A stretch of DNA of 64,000 nt from Syntrophaceae bacterium (GTDB lineage: Bacteria > Desulfobacterota > Syntrophia > Syntrophales > UBA2192). A program made the translations under genes and the position numbers. Under the pieces are notes generated by a model. The model saw only the letters and a program-made list of their open reading frames with translations, was not told where the DNA came from and ran no database searches. This document shows positions 33,894 to 42,282 of this stretch, piece by piece (position 1 is the first letter of the stretch; each line of letters begins with the position of its first letter). The stretch covers positions 234,001-298,000 of the forward strand of contig JABLXY010000004.1 in assembly GCA_013177795.1 (NCBI GenBank), written 5' to 3'.

Positions 33894-34910
33894 TCAAAAA
33901 GCCGAAGCCTCTTCGAACGAGGTCTCGTCCCGCAGCTCTTCGTGCGGGGGGACTTTGCGGTAAAAGTTCTCGATGACGTTGGTGCTGCCGTCGGCGCGGC
34001 AAAGCGGGAAATAGGCGCAGGACCGGCGGTAGTGGAAACAGAAGGCGGTGTTCTGGTAAAAGACGCCGCGACGGCGCGCGTCGAGAAATGCCTGGGTCAG
34101 TTCCCAGAGTTCGGACTGCAGGGTCTCGAACCGGTCACGGGAGAGGTAAAGCATCTCCCGGTGGAACATGCCCGGCTCGGTATATTTGGCGGCCAGCCGC
34201 GCCTGGAACTCGTCGTCGCTCTCCGGCAGTCTGCGTTTGGCGCTGCTCTTGCCGGTCTTGGACTTTGCGATCAGATCGGCCCGTCGCGCCTCGAACTCGG
34301 CTTCGGTTTCACCGCGTCCCTGTTGCAGACGGGCCTTGACCAGGATGTTGTAGAGAACGCCCGCGATGCGGATGCCGAGCGTCTGTTCCACGTAGCGGGA
34401 GTAGAGGACGATCTGGAAGTCGGTCCAGAGCCGCTCCAGGTAGTCCGCATCCACCTGCGAGGCGGTTTTGTGCTCGAGCAGGAAATGCTCGTCGCCGATT
34501 CGGACGACGCCGTCCACCTTTCCGGCCAGCACGAAGCTTCTGGATGAAGCGCCGGTGGCCGGGTTGACGATGCCCCCCTCGAAGGTCTTTTCGAGGGAGA
34601 CGACATCGAACTCCTCGCTCGCATAGCAGGCCGCGTAGCCTTTCATCATCGCCGCGGCCAGATGCCATTCCCGCTTCTGGTCCTCCTCTTGTGCGCGGTT
34701 GGGGTAGGTCCGGTCGATGAAATCGAGGACGAGTCCCAGGTCCCTGCAGCCGTGCCAGATCTCCAGACACTTGTGGATCACCGTGCCGAAGGCCAGGTTG
34801 TGGTCCCGTTCCAGGGGAACCAGTTCCTGGATGTAGCGCCACTCGCAGGCCTTGCGGCAGTTGCGGAACAGGCTCCACATCGAATAGGTGGTGGTCGTTT
34901 TCGTTTCCAT
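33894..34910 (-). CDS. PD-(D/E)XK nuclease with four-cysteine (Cas4/AddB-like) cluster
   Basis: The 338-aa product has a PD-(D/E)XK core: AGKVDGVV ... FLLEHKTASQVD (Asp, then EHK). The N-terminal FRNCRKACEWRY and the C-terminal CFHYRRSCAYFPLC place cysteines like those of Cas4/AddB enzymes that bind a 4Fe-4S cluster. Such nucleases process DNA ends. Its ATG overlaps the preceding stop as TGATG. Confidence 0.87.
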   Translation of the reverse strand: METKTTTTYSMWSLFRNCRKACEWRYIQELVPLERDHNLAFGTVIHKCLEIWHGCRDLGLVLDFIDRTYPNRAQEEDQKREWHLAAAMMKGYAACYASEEFDVVSLEKTFEGGIVNPATGASSRSFVLAGKVDGVVRIGDEHFLLEHKTASQVDADYLERLWTDFQIVLYSRYVEQTLGIRIAGVLYNILVKARLQQGRGETEAEFEARRADLIAKSKTGKSSAKRRLPESDDEFQARLAAKYTEPGMFHREMLYLSRDRFETLQSELWELTQAFLDARRRGVFYQNTAFCFHYRRSCAYFPLCRADGSTNVIENFYRKVPPHEELRDETSFEEASAF

Positions 34911-35224
34911 CACGCGGCCCCCGTGGCTTTGAGTTCGGGGCCGACGGGCGGAGGACCGCCCACTCGTTCGACCTTGAAGGCCTCTTCGCCGAACTCTCGG
35001 GTGAGAAAACCGGTGAAGATGCGGGCGATGGCGCGCCCGACTTCGGTCGCCGCATCCACGATGCAGGAGCGCTTGTGCGAATCCAGGCAGAAGGACGCGT
35101 CCAGCCGCACGAGCGATCGGCCGTGAAGGCTCTCGGCGGCGAGCACCGCCAGGAGCAGGGATTCCTCGACGTCCCGGATCGGGACCTTGGAGTCGAAGTT
35201 GTATCGGTAAAGTTCTCGGTTCAT
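34910..35224 (-). CDS. Small phage protein, unknown, in the replication operon
   Basis: The product is about 104 aa from ATG 35224 (GGAGG eight bases upstream; the ATG five codons earlier lies at the edge of this site). Sequence MNRELYRYNFDSKVPIRDVE ... LAAESLHGRSLVRLDASF and EFGEEAFKVERVGG is of a conserved family often beside Cas4-like nucleases in prophages. No catalytic motif is seen. It opens the DNA metabolism operon; motif copy 6 lies 104 bases upstream. Confidence 0.75.
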   Translation of the reverse strand: MNRELYRYNFDSKVPIRDVEESLLLAVLAAESLHGRSLVRLDASFCLDSHKRSCIVDAATEVGRAIARIFTGFLTREFGEEAFKVERVGGPPPVGPELKATGAA

Positions 35225-35328
35225 GTTTGATGCCTCCATTCCGTTCAGTAAGGTCTATTGGAGGGCGCGCCCGGGCCGGATGCTTTCGGCTGCCTCTCGG
35301 ACGCCTTCCGTGCATCCGACCCGCTCAT

Positions 35329-35358
35329 TACCTACCGGAGGCGGTCCCGGACCGTCGG
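35329..35358 (-). promoter_or_regulatory. Sigma-regulon motif copy 6 (upstream of replication operon)
   Basis: CCGAC, 13 bases containing CGGTCCGGGACCG (palindromic), CTCCGGTAGGTA, then ATG. It starts five bases after the stop of the sigma factor gene and 104 bases before the first replication gene. All defined positions match. Confidence 0.75.
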
Positions 35359-35362
35359 ACGA

Positions 35363-35959
35363 TCAGAGGTAGTCCCTCAGTCCGGCGTCCTCGAAGATCG
35401 CTCGCAGCTTCTTGATGGATTCGTAGATCGTCCCCCGCGGAATCCCGGTGTCGCGGGAGATTTCCGTTACTGTGTCCGTGTCGAGACGTCGGCACAGTTC
35501 GCGTAGCTCCGGCGGCAGCTTTTCGATTGCCTGACGGACATCGATGGAGAGGTCGCGCAAGTCGGAAGGGGGGCGTGAAATCTTGCCCGTGCGCATGAGG
35601 TAGTCTTCCTGGTCTATGATCTCCATGCGCTCGATGCAGAAGCCGTCTTCATACTCGCCGTACTCGAAACGATCATCCAAGGAACAGCGGCAGAGCCGGT
35701 AATCCCGCAACCCGGCCTTCCGCGCCTCGATGATGGTGGCGATCTTGTGGTCCACCACGCGGGCGATGAAAGTGGTGCGCTGGGCGCGGGCGGGGTCGTA
35801 TTTGGGCAGGCGTTGAAGCAGGTCCAGGATCATTTCCTGCTCCAGGTCCTCGCGGTCGGACTCAGTGAAACCCACCCGGCCGACCAGTTGTCTTGCTTTG
35901 TACTTGATGATCCGAACGGCATACTCGTCGATTCCTTCGTAGCGTTTGTCGAAACCCAT
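35363..35959 (-). CDS. Element-encoded sigma-70 family RNA polymerase sigma factor
   Basis: The 198-aa product has a region 2-like half (residues about 12-90: YAVRIIKYKARQLVGRVG, SDREDLEQEMILDLLQRL, TTFIARVVDHKIATIIEARK) and a region 4-like half (about 140-195: IEKLPPELRELCRRLDTDT, VTEISRDTGIPRGTIYESIK), the two-domain layout of a small sigma factor without regions 1 and 3. The last helix-turn-helix would read a -35 element. The gene lies just before the replication operon, and seven matched bipartite motifs occur across the element. It has no motif copy of its own nearby; its upstream region instead carries a different repeat. Which promoters it uses is inferred. Confidence 0.85.
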   Translation of the reverse strand: MGFDKRYEGIDEYAVRIIKYKARQLVGRVGFTESDREDLEQEMILDLLQRLPKYDPARAQRTTFIARVVDHKIATIIEARKAGLRDYRLCRCSLDDRFEYGEYEDGFCIERMEIIDQEDYLMRTGKISRPPSDLRDLSIDVRQAIEKLPPELRELCRRLDTDTVTEISRDTGIPRGTIYESIKKLRAIFEDAGLRDYL

Positions 35960-36141
35960 TTGAGCCTCCTCGGGGCCGAGGAGGAGCTCGTGTGGGTGTC
36001 GACCTGCGCCGGGACGACCGCTCTATATGAAGCGAGCGGAGGTGTTGCGAGTACGCCGGTATCGGCGACACCCACAACGACCTCCGCTCTGCGGCCAGTC
36101 TGTTGTCTGGTGATGGACCGTGCTCTATGGCCGGGTCTGAA
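35960..36141. promoter_or_regulatory. Intergenic leader region upstream of the sigma gene, with a 44-bp repeat shared with 46.2 kb
   Basis: The 182-bp region contains GTGGGTGTCG (35990-35999) and CGACACCCAC (36066-36075), an inverted repeat that could fold as a hairpin. Bases 36069-36112 closely match 46195-46240 (CACCCACAACG, CTCCG, CGGCC, TGTCTGGTG in the same order). Both copies lie upstream of a minus-strand start, about 110-120 bases away. I see no gene in it. Confidence 0.6.
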
Positions 36142-36474
36142 TCAGACCCGGACCGCGTCCGCCACGGTCATGCGGACGGGCAATCCGTTGTCGATCATGA
36201 GTTCCTGGATCGAGAGCGAGCGCTCCCGGTCGAAGACCTCGAACAGCTCCGCCACCTTCTTTTTCAGGGCGAAGCCGTCGTTGCCGCGGGATTCGTTCGG
36301 CCCGTTGTCCTTGCCGAACAGAAACAGCCGCAGCACGGTGGGCGGAGGATCGAAGATCGGCTCGCCGTTTTGGACGCGCAGTCCCTCAATCCGTCCGTAG
36401 TTGACCTCCTGCATCAGCTCGACCAGGCGTTTCCTGGCAGGAGTCAGGGCCGCCTTTGTCACAACATCCGTCAT
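36142..36474 (-). CDS. Small conserved phage protein, unknown
   Basis: The 110-aa product begins MTDVVTKAALTPARKRLVEL. The ATG at 36474 has AAGGAGG six bases upstream. The middle RVQNGEPIFDPPPTVLRLFLFGKDNG recurs in small proteins of deltaproteobacterial prophages. C-terminal half is helical (ALKKKVAELFEVFDRE). It is the gene before the sigma factor gene in the same direction; a strong minus-strand terminator lies upstream. Function unknown. Confidence 0.72.
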   Translation of the reverse strand: MTDVVTKAALTPARKRLVELMQEVNYGRIEGLRVQNGEPIFDPPPTVLRLFLFGKDNGPNESRGNDGFALKKKVAELFEVFDRERSLSIQELMIDNGLPVRMTVADAVRV

Positions 36475-36510
36475 ACCGGACCTCCTTTCGCGCACTTGGG
36501 CGCATCAACG

Positions 36511-36557
36511 AAAAGCCCCCTGGGAGGCGGGTCCGGCGAATGGACCTCCCAGGGGGC
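36511..36557 (-). terminator. Minus-strand terminator or attenuator
   Basis: GCCCCCTGGGAGG (36515-36527) and CCTCCCAGGGGGC (36545-36557) form a perfect 13-bp stem with a 17-base loop. On the minus strand it is followed by CTTTTCG. It lies between the two-gene cassette and the 110-aa gene, so it may end the cassette transcript or attenuate read-through into the sigma gene. Confidence 0.65.
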
Positions 36558-36562
36558 GTTCA

Positions 36563-36755
36563 CCCGGATTATCCGGGCGTTTCTTCCAGGGTGAGGGTCT
36601 CGCCGGACCGTCACCCCTCTTTGGCGAAATTTCGATGGGAGGGGCGGGACGGCCCGGCGCGTCGATGGTGAGCGACGTGAAAATGAAGAAAACTCAGGCG
36701 GATACCTGAGCTACGGAGGGGAAACTTTTTTTCCGGATGCCCATCGAAATTTCGC
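36563..36755. repeat. Inverted-repeat-rich regulatory gap
   Basis: CCCGGAT-T-ATCCGGG is a 15-base palindrome (36563-36577). GCGAAATTTCGATGGG (36624-36639) and CCCATCGAAATTTCGC (36740-36755) are perfect 16-bp inverted repeats 100 bases apart, each containing the palindrome CGAAATTTCG. CTCAGG/CCTGAG (36693-36710) is a short hairpin. No gene is seen. It may be a divergent regulatory region with two repressor sites, or a small MITE-like insertion. Confidence 0.6.
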
Positions 36756-36771
36756 TGGGCCGGAAGATAGG

Positions 36772-37833
36772 CTATTCGTCGGGGGAGATGATGAAGCGTG
36801 CCTGCCAACCCTTTCCGTCATCCGTCAGGCGGAAGGGATCGCCTTCGATGCGGAAGAAATCGCGCAGGTTGGCAGCGAGGAGTTCGCGGCGTTTCTGATT
36901 GTGCCTGTGTGCCTTGTTGCTGCTCCAGTCCAGAATTCCTCGCTCATCGGCGAAGGTCTTGAGCAGCTCCCATTGAACGGTGGGGTTTCCATTTTTCTTA
37001 TTGGCCATGCCCATCTGCGTGTAATTGAACACGCCTCCGACCGTCTTCGCTTTGACCGAGACGGTATGCCCGTCCTTGAAGCGGATCGACACGTCGCCCC
37101 ACGATGCGTCTGGAGGTGTGGGGAAAAAGGCTGAGGCACCGTCTTCCTTCGGCGGCGGAAGATTGACCCCGCGGAATTGCGCAAGGATTTCATCGAGTGG
37201 ACGAAGGAGCCGAAGTTGTCGCTTGTCACCGATGGCAACGCTTTCCGACAGGGGCACGAAGCCCGACCGCTTGTCGGTCAGCCGCTTCTCCGCCTTCGCG
37301 GAGCAGAGTTCCCGCGTGGGAGACAAGAGAATGAATGGCGTGCCATTCCTCCCCAAGAGACCATCCAACGCCTCGTTAAAATCATCGGGCTCGATTTGGA
37401 TCGCCAGGTAGACCGGAAAACGGTATCCGGCATATGGAGAGTAAACACCGATGCGCGTCGTTCCGGGAAGGTCGGTTCCCGCGTCGGTTTCTTCGATCAG
37501 GCCGAAGACCTTGGCGAGCGCCGTGTCGAGGGCCGGACGATCCAGCTCATAGACCACTATGTCGGATCGCTGTAGGGCAAAGGTCTCGCATCCACGCTCG
37601 CACCTGCAGACGGCGACAATGTCCTCCGAATCGTGCACGACCACTTCGTGCTCACAGCCGCAGCCGCGTTGAACCAAGCAGGTATGCGAAGATGCCAGCT
37701 TGCCGTTCGGACGAAGGAAGGCCTTAGCCGTCCCATAATCGCTTCCGAACCGGACTTTCCACTCGGCATCCACCGCGGCCACGCCGGGGACGGTTTCAAG
37801 TGCCTGCCAGAATCCGGTCGACCTATTCGTCAT
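36772..37833 (-). CDS. Unknown protein, second gene of a two-gene cassette
   Basis: The product is about 353 aa from ATG 37833, which overlaps the end of the first cassette gene by 11 bases. Residues about 45-100 hold clustered Cys/His (CLVQRGCGCEH ... CRCERGCETF), probably a zinc-binding module. The C-terminal part, KTVGGVFNYTQMGMANKKNG ... AANLRDFFRIEG, resembles a winged-helix. I recognise no family. The pair lies in a variable spot between phage regulatory genes and the cargo island, where defence or anti-defence genes often sit; that role is speculation. Confidence 0.72.
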   Translation of the reverse strand: MTNRSTGFWQALETVPGVAAVDAEWKVRFGSDYGTAKAFLRPNGKLASSHTCLVQRGCGCEHEVVVHDSEDIVAVCRCERGCETFALQRSDIVVYELDRPALDTALAKVFGLIEETDAGTDLPGTTRIGVYSPYAGYRFPVYLAIQIEPDDFNEALDGLLGRNGTPFILLSPTRELCSAKAEKRLTDKRSGFVPLSESVAIGDKRQLRLLRPLDEILAQFRGVNLPPPKEDGASAFFPTPPDASWGDVSIRFKDGHTVSVKAKTVGGVFNYTQMGMANKKNGNPTVQWELLKTFADERGILDWSSNKAHRHNQKRRELLAANLRDFFRIEGDPFRLTDDGKGWQARFIISPDE

Positions 37834-38989
37834 CGTCTTCCTGCTCGGCAAGGATGAATCCTCGCTTCGTGAGCCAGTCCTCGACCACGGCGGCGTCACT
37901 GTCCCTGGTGTACTGCGCGATGTTCGAGGGCCGGATGGTCACGGTCCTGGCCGTTTTGGAGTCGGTGAATCTCACCTGAAAGCTCGCCCGGATGATCCGT
38001 GCCTTCTGGGGCATGGCGCGGCCGCGGCCGGCATAGGCGGCGAACACGTCGTTGGCTTTACGTATCTCGATCTCCTTTTCGGAGCCGCCCCAGAAGAACT
38101 GAATCTCCTTTAGGCGAACCCATTCCATGCCGTCCACGTCGGCGCAGACGATGGATGTGTCTCCGCCGTTTCGAAGCGGCTCGAGAGTGTACTTGCCGGT
38201 CTCAGGGAAGAAATCCTCCTTGCTGAACACATGGCGGCCGAACTGCCGGCGGAAGAGGTCCTTTTCCCCTTTTCCGCAAGCATGCATTCGGATCTCGCCG
38301 ATGGTCGGTTCGTAAACCAGCACGTCGTACTTTTCGGGACGGTAGAAGACGCTCGATGCCTGACCGCCGTCGAGGCTGCCTTCACGCCGCAACGGATCAC
38401 CGTGGCGCACCAGAAACCACACGGAATCCTTCTTGGGGTAAACGAAGACTTTCGATCCCCGTCCGCGCTTCTTCTTCTCGAACCAATCGTCGAGGTCCTT
38501 TTCCAGAGCCACGAGCGCTTTCGCCGTCGGCTGTTTGAACTTGGGGATCGGATGTGTATCGGTCTGAAAATACTCGAAGGACCGGGGCTTCAAGAGGTAC
38601 TGCTCGGCGTGCTTGCGCTCGAGAAGGTCCTTGTCCTGCAGGTAGACCTGAACGGCCACGTCGGCCGCGGTGGGGTCGGGGTTCCCGTCGAGAGAGATGC
38701 CGTTGTTCTCCGCCTCTTGGAGGAGGACGTCCATGGCTTCGGGCGTGGCCATCTCATGCACAAAGTAGAGTGCGTCGAGCAGGCCCTTCGGCGTGTCCGT
38801 ATCCGGGTTCATGAGCACATTGACGAGTTGGTCGTAATCGATGCCGTCGGAGGCGGACGGCGGTGGCAACGTCAATCCTCGGCCGTCGAAGTAGGGCTTG
38901 TGAGGTTTCAGCAGAGCCAACAGGTGCTTACGCGCGATGGCCTTGAGGCCGTCGGCATGGGCAAAACGCCTGAGACTGTAAGTCGCCAT
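37823..38989 (-). CDS. Unknown protein, first gene of a two-gene cassette
   Basis: The 388-aa product starts MATYSLRRFAHADGLKAIAR with AAGGAGGTGAG before its ATG. Residues about 1-120 are helical. From about 150 on it is mixed alpha/beta with YDVLVYEPTIGEIRMHACGK, GKGEKDLFRRQFGRHVFSKE and a C-terminal segment TVTIRPSNIAQYTRD. I do not recognise the family. It is translationally coupled to the next gene. An inverted repeat CCGATC/GATCGG (39009-39030 region) lies just upstream, perhaps an operator. Confidence 0.72.
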   Translation of the reverse strand: MATYSLRRFAHADGLKAIARKHLLALLKPHKPYFDGRGLTLPPPSASDGIDYDQLVNVLMNPDTDTPKGLLDALYFVHEMATPEAMDVLLQEAENNGISLDGNPDPTAADVAVQVYLQDKDLLERKHAEQYLLKPRSFEYFQTDTHPIPKFKQPTAKALVALEKDLDDWFEKKKRGRGSKVFVYPKKDSVWFLVRHGDPLRREGSLDGGQASSVFYRPEKYDVLVYEPTIGEIRMHACGKGEKDLFRRQFGRHVFSKEDFFPETGKYTLEPLRNGGDTSIVCADVDGMEWVRLKEIQFFWGGSEKEIEIRKANDVFAAYAGRGRAMPQKARIIRASFQVRFTDSKTARTVTIRPSNIAQYTRDSDAAVVEDWLTKRGFILAEQEDDDE

Positions 38990-39041
38990 TCGTTCTCACC
39001 TCCTTTTTCCGATCAAAATATTGGGATCGGATTTCTCCTTT

Positions 39042-41267
39042 TCAGGATATCTCAAGGCCTATCAGTTTTCCCGTATTTTTAGGTCTATCATGCTCTTTTT
39101 CAATACGACACAACAATGCAGAATGAGGCCAACTGCCAATTTCCGGACTGCAAAACTCAGGGTCATCCGGACAAAGGAGGTTGGTGTTCGATTCGAAGAC
39201 GCCAAAAAGATCCGGAAGCTTTGAATCACGCTCCGGAAACCACCACGAGTGCTGTAAATCAACCATTTTGGGATGCATGACATTTGAAAGCTTAACGCGC
39301 TGACGTATCGAACCCAGCGGGGTCGAAATCACAGCCCAGTCCCCCTCGGACAGTCCCAACTCTTCAGCTGTTTCTGGATGAATTGAGACCAAGGGATCTG
39401 GCACTTTTTTACGGGCTTTTTCGATTTGCCGCTGTTCAGAGTGATACATGGGCATGAAGCGGCTTCCTGTAATGAGGATCAGAGGGTATTCTTCTGCTAA
39501 CTTCGGATTGCCCACCGGACTCCATAACGGCTCGCGGTATTGAGGAAGAGAAGCCGCCCCCAGTTCTTCAAAAATCGAGGATTTAAGCTCGACTTTACCT
39601 GAAGGGGTGCCGAATCCGAACCGTTCGTACCGACGATATTCCATCTCGCCTAATACGCCGTGTTGATCCACTAGTTTTTTAAACGTCAGTCCCACCGGTT
39701 CCAAGCAATGGTCATAAACCTCTTCCACGGTTTCCCAAGGCCAGTATTCTTCCTGACCCAGCCGCAAACCCAAACCGCGGTAAAAGTCATAACTGTTGCG
39801 TCGTTCTTCAATCGGTTCAATCCCTTGCGGGCAGGCCATGCAGAATCTGCTTGTCAGCCAGAGTTCAGGTTGTTCCACAGTGGAAGACGCCGGAAGAACA
39901 TAATCGGCCAAAGCCGCAGACGGGGTCATGTAGTAATCCATGACCACATAAAGCTGAAGGCCCTGCAGGGCTTCATATACTCGTTTCGCATTGGGCAGAG
40001 CAAGAAGCGGGTTGTTGGCCAAGGTGATGGCGGCAGTCACCGGATATGGTTTACCGCTAATAATGGCGTCCATAACCTCTCTGGCATGCGCAAGGTTGGA
40101 GTGCCATGCTTCAGGCGCGGCCACGTATCCCGAAGGCAGCCTTTTATTGGCGGTCGAGTTTCTCTCCCAGCCCGGAAAACCGAAAAACGGATATTTATCT
40201 GCGCCGAGTTGCTTGACCCTTTGGCTCTCAGGCAGGATGTCGTTTATCTCCAAATACTCAGCATCCCGGATTTTCCCCACTTCACCTGCCAAGGAGAAAA
40301 TCTCACCGCCTGGAACTTCCAGGTTGCCGGTAATGGCCCGGAGAATTGCCCGAGCCCGCGCGCACTGTGTGGAATTGACGCCCTGTTTGTCCAACCCCAA
40401 TCCAAAAGGAATCACGGCCGGACTGACCGTTGCATACAACTTTACTGATTCTATTATAAGATCAGCAGGAACCGAGGTGATCTCGGAAACCTTCTCCGGC
40501 GTATAGGTTTCAACCGCAGTTTTAAGCTCTTCAAAACCGACGGTCCAGCGGGACACAAACTCATGGTCATACCAATCGTTCGCTATGATCAAGCGAATCC
40601 AGCCCAGCATCAGGGCAAGGTCCGTGCCTGGGCGAATCTGCAACCATAAATCTGCCATCTCCGCCTCTTTTATCCTTCGAGGGTCGATGACGATTAGTTT
40701 GGCGCCGTTTTTTCGAGCTTTAACCAGTTGAGGATACAGACCAATAGGGCTGGATTTTGAGGCATTGCAACCCCACAAAACGATGCATCGAGTGTCCGAT
40801 ATCTCACCAAAGGAGACCCCCCCGTAAGTGGCATATTCAGTGGCATAAGTTGGACAAAAGCAAATGTTGTTCACACCACAGGTATTGGGAGAGCCGAACA
40901 AGTTAAAAAAACGACGGCAATCCCAATGATAAGTTCGCTTAGTGCCATGCGTGAAAGTGAGAGTTTCAGCTCCGTATTTATCTTTTAAGCTGGATAATTT
41001 CCCTGCCACCTCGTCTAAGGCTTGATCCCAAGTCACTCGCCGCCAACGGCCTTGCCCTCTTTCACCAATTCTTTTTAAAGGATAATTCAAGCGTTGCGGA
41101 TGATAAATATGATCCGGCATCAACCGTCCACGTTCGCAGATGCCTCCCCGAGTGATAGGATGGTCTGGATCGCCGGTGACTTTTACAACTTGGCCATTTT
41201 CAATGTGTAGCAAGGTTCCACATCGCGGATGACAAAGGCCGCAATAACTTCTGATAATTTTTTTCAT
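39042..41267 (-). CDS. Molybdopterin-dependent oxidoreductase (DMSO reductase / acetylene hydratase-like)
   Basis: The 741-aa product has a [4Fe-4S] ligand pattern C-G-L-C-H-P-R-C ... GGICERG at the N-terminus and a molybdopterin guanine dinucleotide fold: LNYPLKRIGERGQG, then ASKSSPIGLYPQLVKARKNG, TDLALMLGWIRLI, AITLANNPLLALP, ADYVLPASSTVEQPE and the C-terminal GTPSGKVELKSS, MPMYHSEQRQI domain. There is no Sec and no signal peptide, so it is probably cytoplasmic. The family catalyses redox or hydration of small molecules; substrate unknown. Lower GC than the phage genes, and divergent from tetR. AGGAGGCG precedes the ATG. Confidence 0.9.
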   Translation of the reverse strand: MKKIIRSYCGLCHPRCGTLLHIENGQVVKVTGDPDHPITRGGICERGRLMPDHIYHPQRLNYPLKRIGERGQGRWRRVTWDQALDEVAGKLSSLKDKYGAETLTFTHGTKRTYHWDCRRFFNLFGSPNTCGVNNICFCPTYATEYATYGGVSFGEISDTRCIVLWGCNASKSSPIGLYPQLVKARKNGAKLIVIDPRRIKEAEMADLWLQIRPGTDLALMLGWIRLIIANDWYDHEFVSRWTVGFEELKTAVETYTPEKVSEITSVPADLIIESVKLYATVSPAVIPFGLGLDKQGVNSTQCARARAILRAITGNLEVPGGEIFSLAGEVGKIRDAEYLEINDILPESQRVKQLGADKYPFFGFPGWERNSTANKRLPSGYVAAPEAWHSNLAHAREVMDAIISGKPYPVTAAITLANNPLLALPNAKRVYEALQGLQLYVVMDYYMTPSAALADYVLPASSTVEQPELWLTSRFCMACPQGIEPIEERRNSYDFYRGLGLRLGQEEYWPWETVEEVYDHCLEPVGLTFKKLVDQHGVLGEMEYRRYERFGFGTPSGKVELKSSIFEELGAASLPQYREPLWSPVGNPKLAEEYPLILITGSRFMPMYHSEQRQIEKARKKVPDPLVSIHPETAEELGLSEGDWAVISTPLGSIRQRVKLSNVMHPKMVDLQHSWWFPERDSKLPDLFGVFESNTNLLCPDDPEFCSPEIGSWPHSALLCRIEKEHDRPKNTGKLIGLEIS

Positions 41268-41399
41268 GTTCGCCTCCTGCTTCTCATTGAGAAGATTTTT
41301 TATAGTTTACGGTTCATGGACCGGCCCGGCCGCGATGAAAACCACCAGCCTCGCTGTTGGGCCACGGCCGGTACCATAATTAAGGTGTAATTTGATTAG

Positions 41400-41428
41400 A
41401 TTCTATGATAAAATAGACTTCGAGTCAA
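41400..41428 (-). promoter_or_regulatory. Sigma-70 promoter of the molybdopterin oxidoreductase
   Basis: TTGACT (41428-41423) and TAGAAT (41405-41400) are 17 bases apart on the minus strand, a good -35/-10 pair, about 130 bases before the gene start. Confidence 0.68.
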
Positions 41429-41434
41429 TTTAAA

Positions 41435-41451
41435 ATCGACCACTGGTCGAT
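41435..41451. promoter_or_regulatory. Palindromic operator, probable TetR site
   Basis: ATCGACCA-C-TGGTCGAT is a perfect 17-base palindrome. It lies seven bases from the -35 box of the divergent promoter and about 80 bases before tetR. The half ATCGACC recurs at 43177 near the DUF169 promoter. Confidence 0.7.
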
Positions 41452-41530
41452 AATGTCGTTAAGGTTCACACACGGTATCGCTGGGCAATTCACTGGCTGA
41501 ACGAACGGCATAACCGATAAGGAGAAAAAT

Positions 41531-42175
41531 ATGAAACAGACAACTTCAGTCTCCAACCAACTTCCGGACCCCAGGGCCACTCGTCGGATCGGCGCGCCGT
41601 CGGGTCCACGGAAGGCTGACCTGAGACGCGCAACCTTGATTGAAGCCGCAGGGAAACTATTCGTGGAAAAGGGCTACGAGGCCACCACAATGGATGAGAT
41701 CGCTGCCGCTGCCAATTTTGCAAAGGGGACACTTTACCATTACTTCGCCAACAAAGCCGAACTGCTTGGAGCTTTGAAGGAAGGTTTCGAAAACGAGGTC
41801 ATGGAACGTATCCTGGCACGTGTGGAAAGCTGCCCAGCCGATGATTGGCGCGGACGTATCAAGTCATGGATCGACGCAGCGGTCGATGCCTACTTCGAAT
41901 TAAAAGAACTTCATGACGTTGTGATCTATAGCTTAGGAATGCCGTTTCGGCACGCAATGGTTGATGCCGAAATTACCCGGTATCTTACAAAATTGATTCA
42001 TGATGGCTGCGAGGCAGGGGCTTGGCAGGTTGATGATGAACGTTGGACTGCGGTAGTCATGTTTTACAGCTTTCGCGGCGGTTGCGATGAGGCCATTATG
42101 GGGACACAGCGCGCTGAAGACGTGCCCAATAAACTCAACGATCTATTTCTGCGTATTTTGGGTGTGTATGAATAA
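41531..42175 (+). CDS. TetR/AcrR family transcriptional regulator
   Basis: The 214-aa product has the TetR HTH (residues about 28-75): RRATLIEAAGKLFVEKGYEA then TTMDEIAAAANFAKGTLYHYF, with FANKAELLGAL after it. The C-terminal ligand/dimer domain is helical. AAGGAG precedes the ATG. It is transcribed away from the molybdopterin gene, with a palindromic operator between. It probably controls that gene, itself and the DUF169 gene, which has a matching half-site pair. Confidence 0.93.
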   Translation: MKQTTSVSNQLPDPRATRRIGAPSGPRKADLRRATLIEAAGKLFVEKGYEATTMDEIAAAANFAKGTLYHYFANKAELLGALKEGFENEVMERILARVESCPADDWRGRIKSWIDAAVDAYFELKELHDVVIYSLGMPFRHAMVDAEITRYLTKLIHDGCEAGAWQVDDERWTAVVMFYSFRGGCDEAIMGTQRAEDVPNKLNDLFLRILGVYE

Positions 42176-42205
42176 GGGACGAATGCAGATGCTTTGTAGG
42201 CTGCA

Positions 42206-42252
42206 TTCAAGCTTGCTGGATCGCCTGAGGCAGATGATCCAGCAAGCTTGAA
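42206..42252. terminator. Bidirectional terminator between tetR and the DUF169 gene
   Basis: TTCAAGCTTGCTGGATC (42206-42222) and GATCCAGCAAGCTTGAA (42236-42252) are perfect 17-bp inverted repeats with a 13-base loop, lying between two convergent genes. Confidence 0.72.
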
Positions 42253-42282
42253 ATGGCGCCAGTTGCTCCTGTTGTAAAAGGT

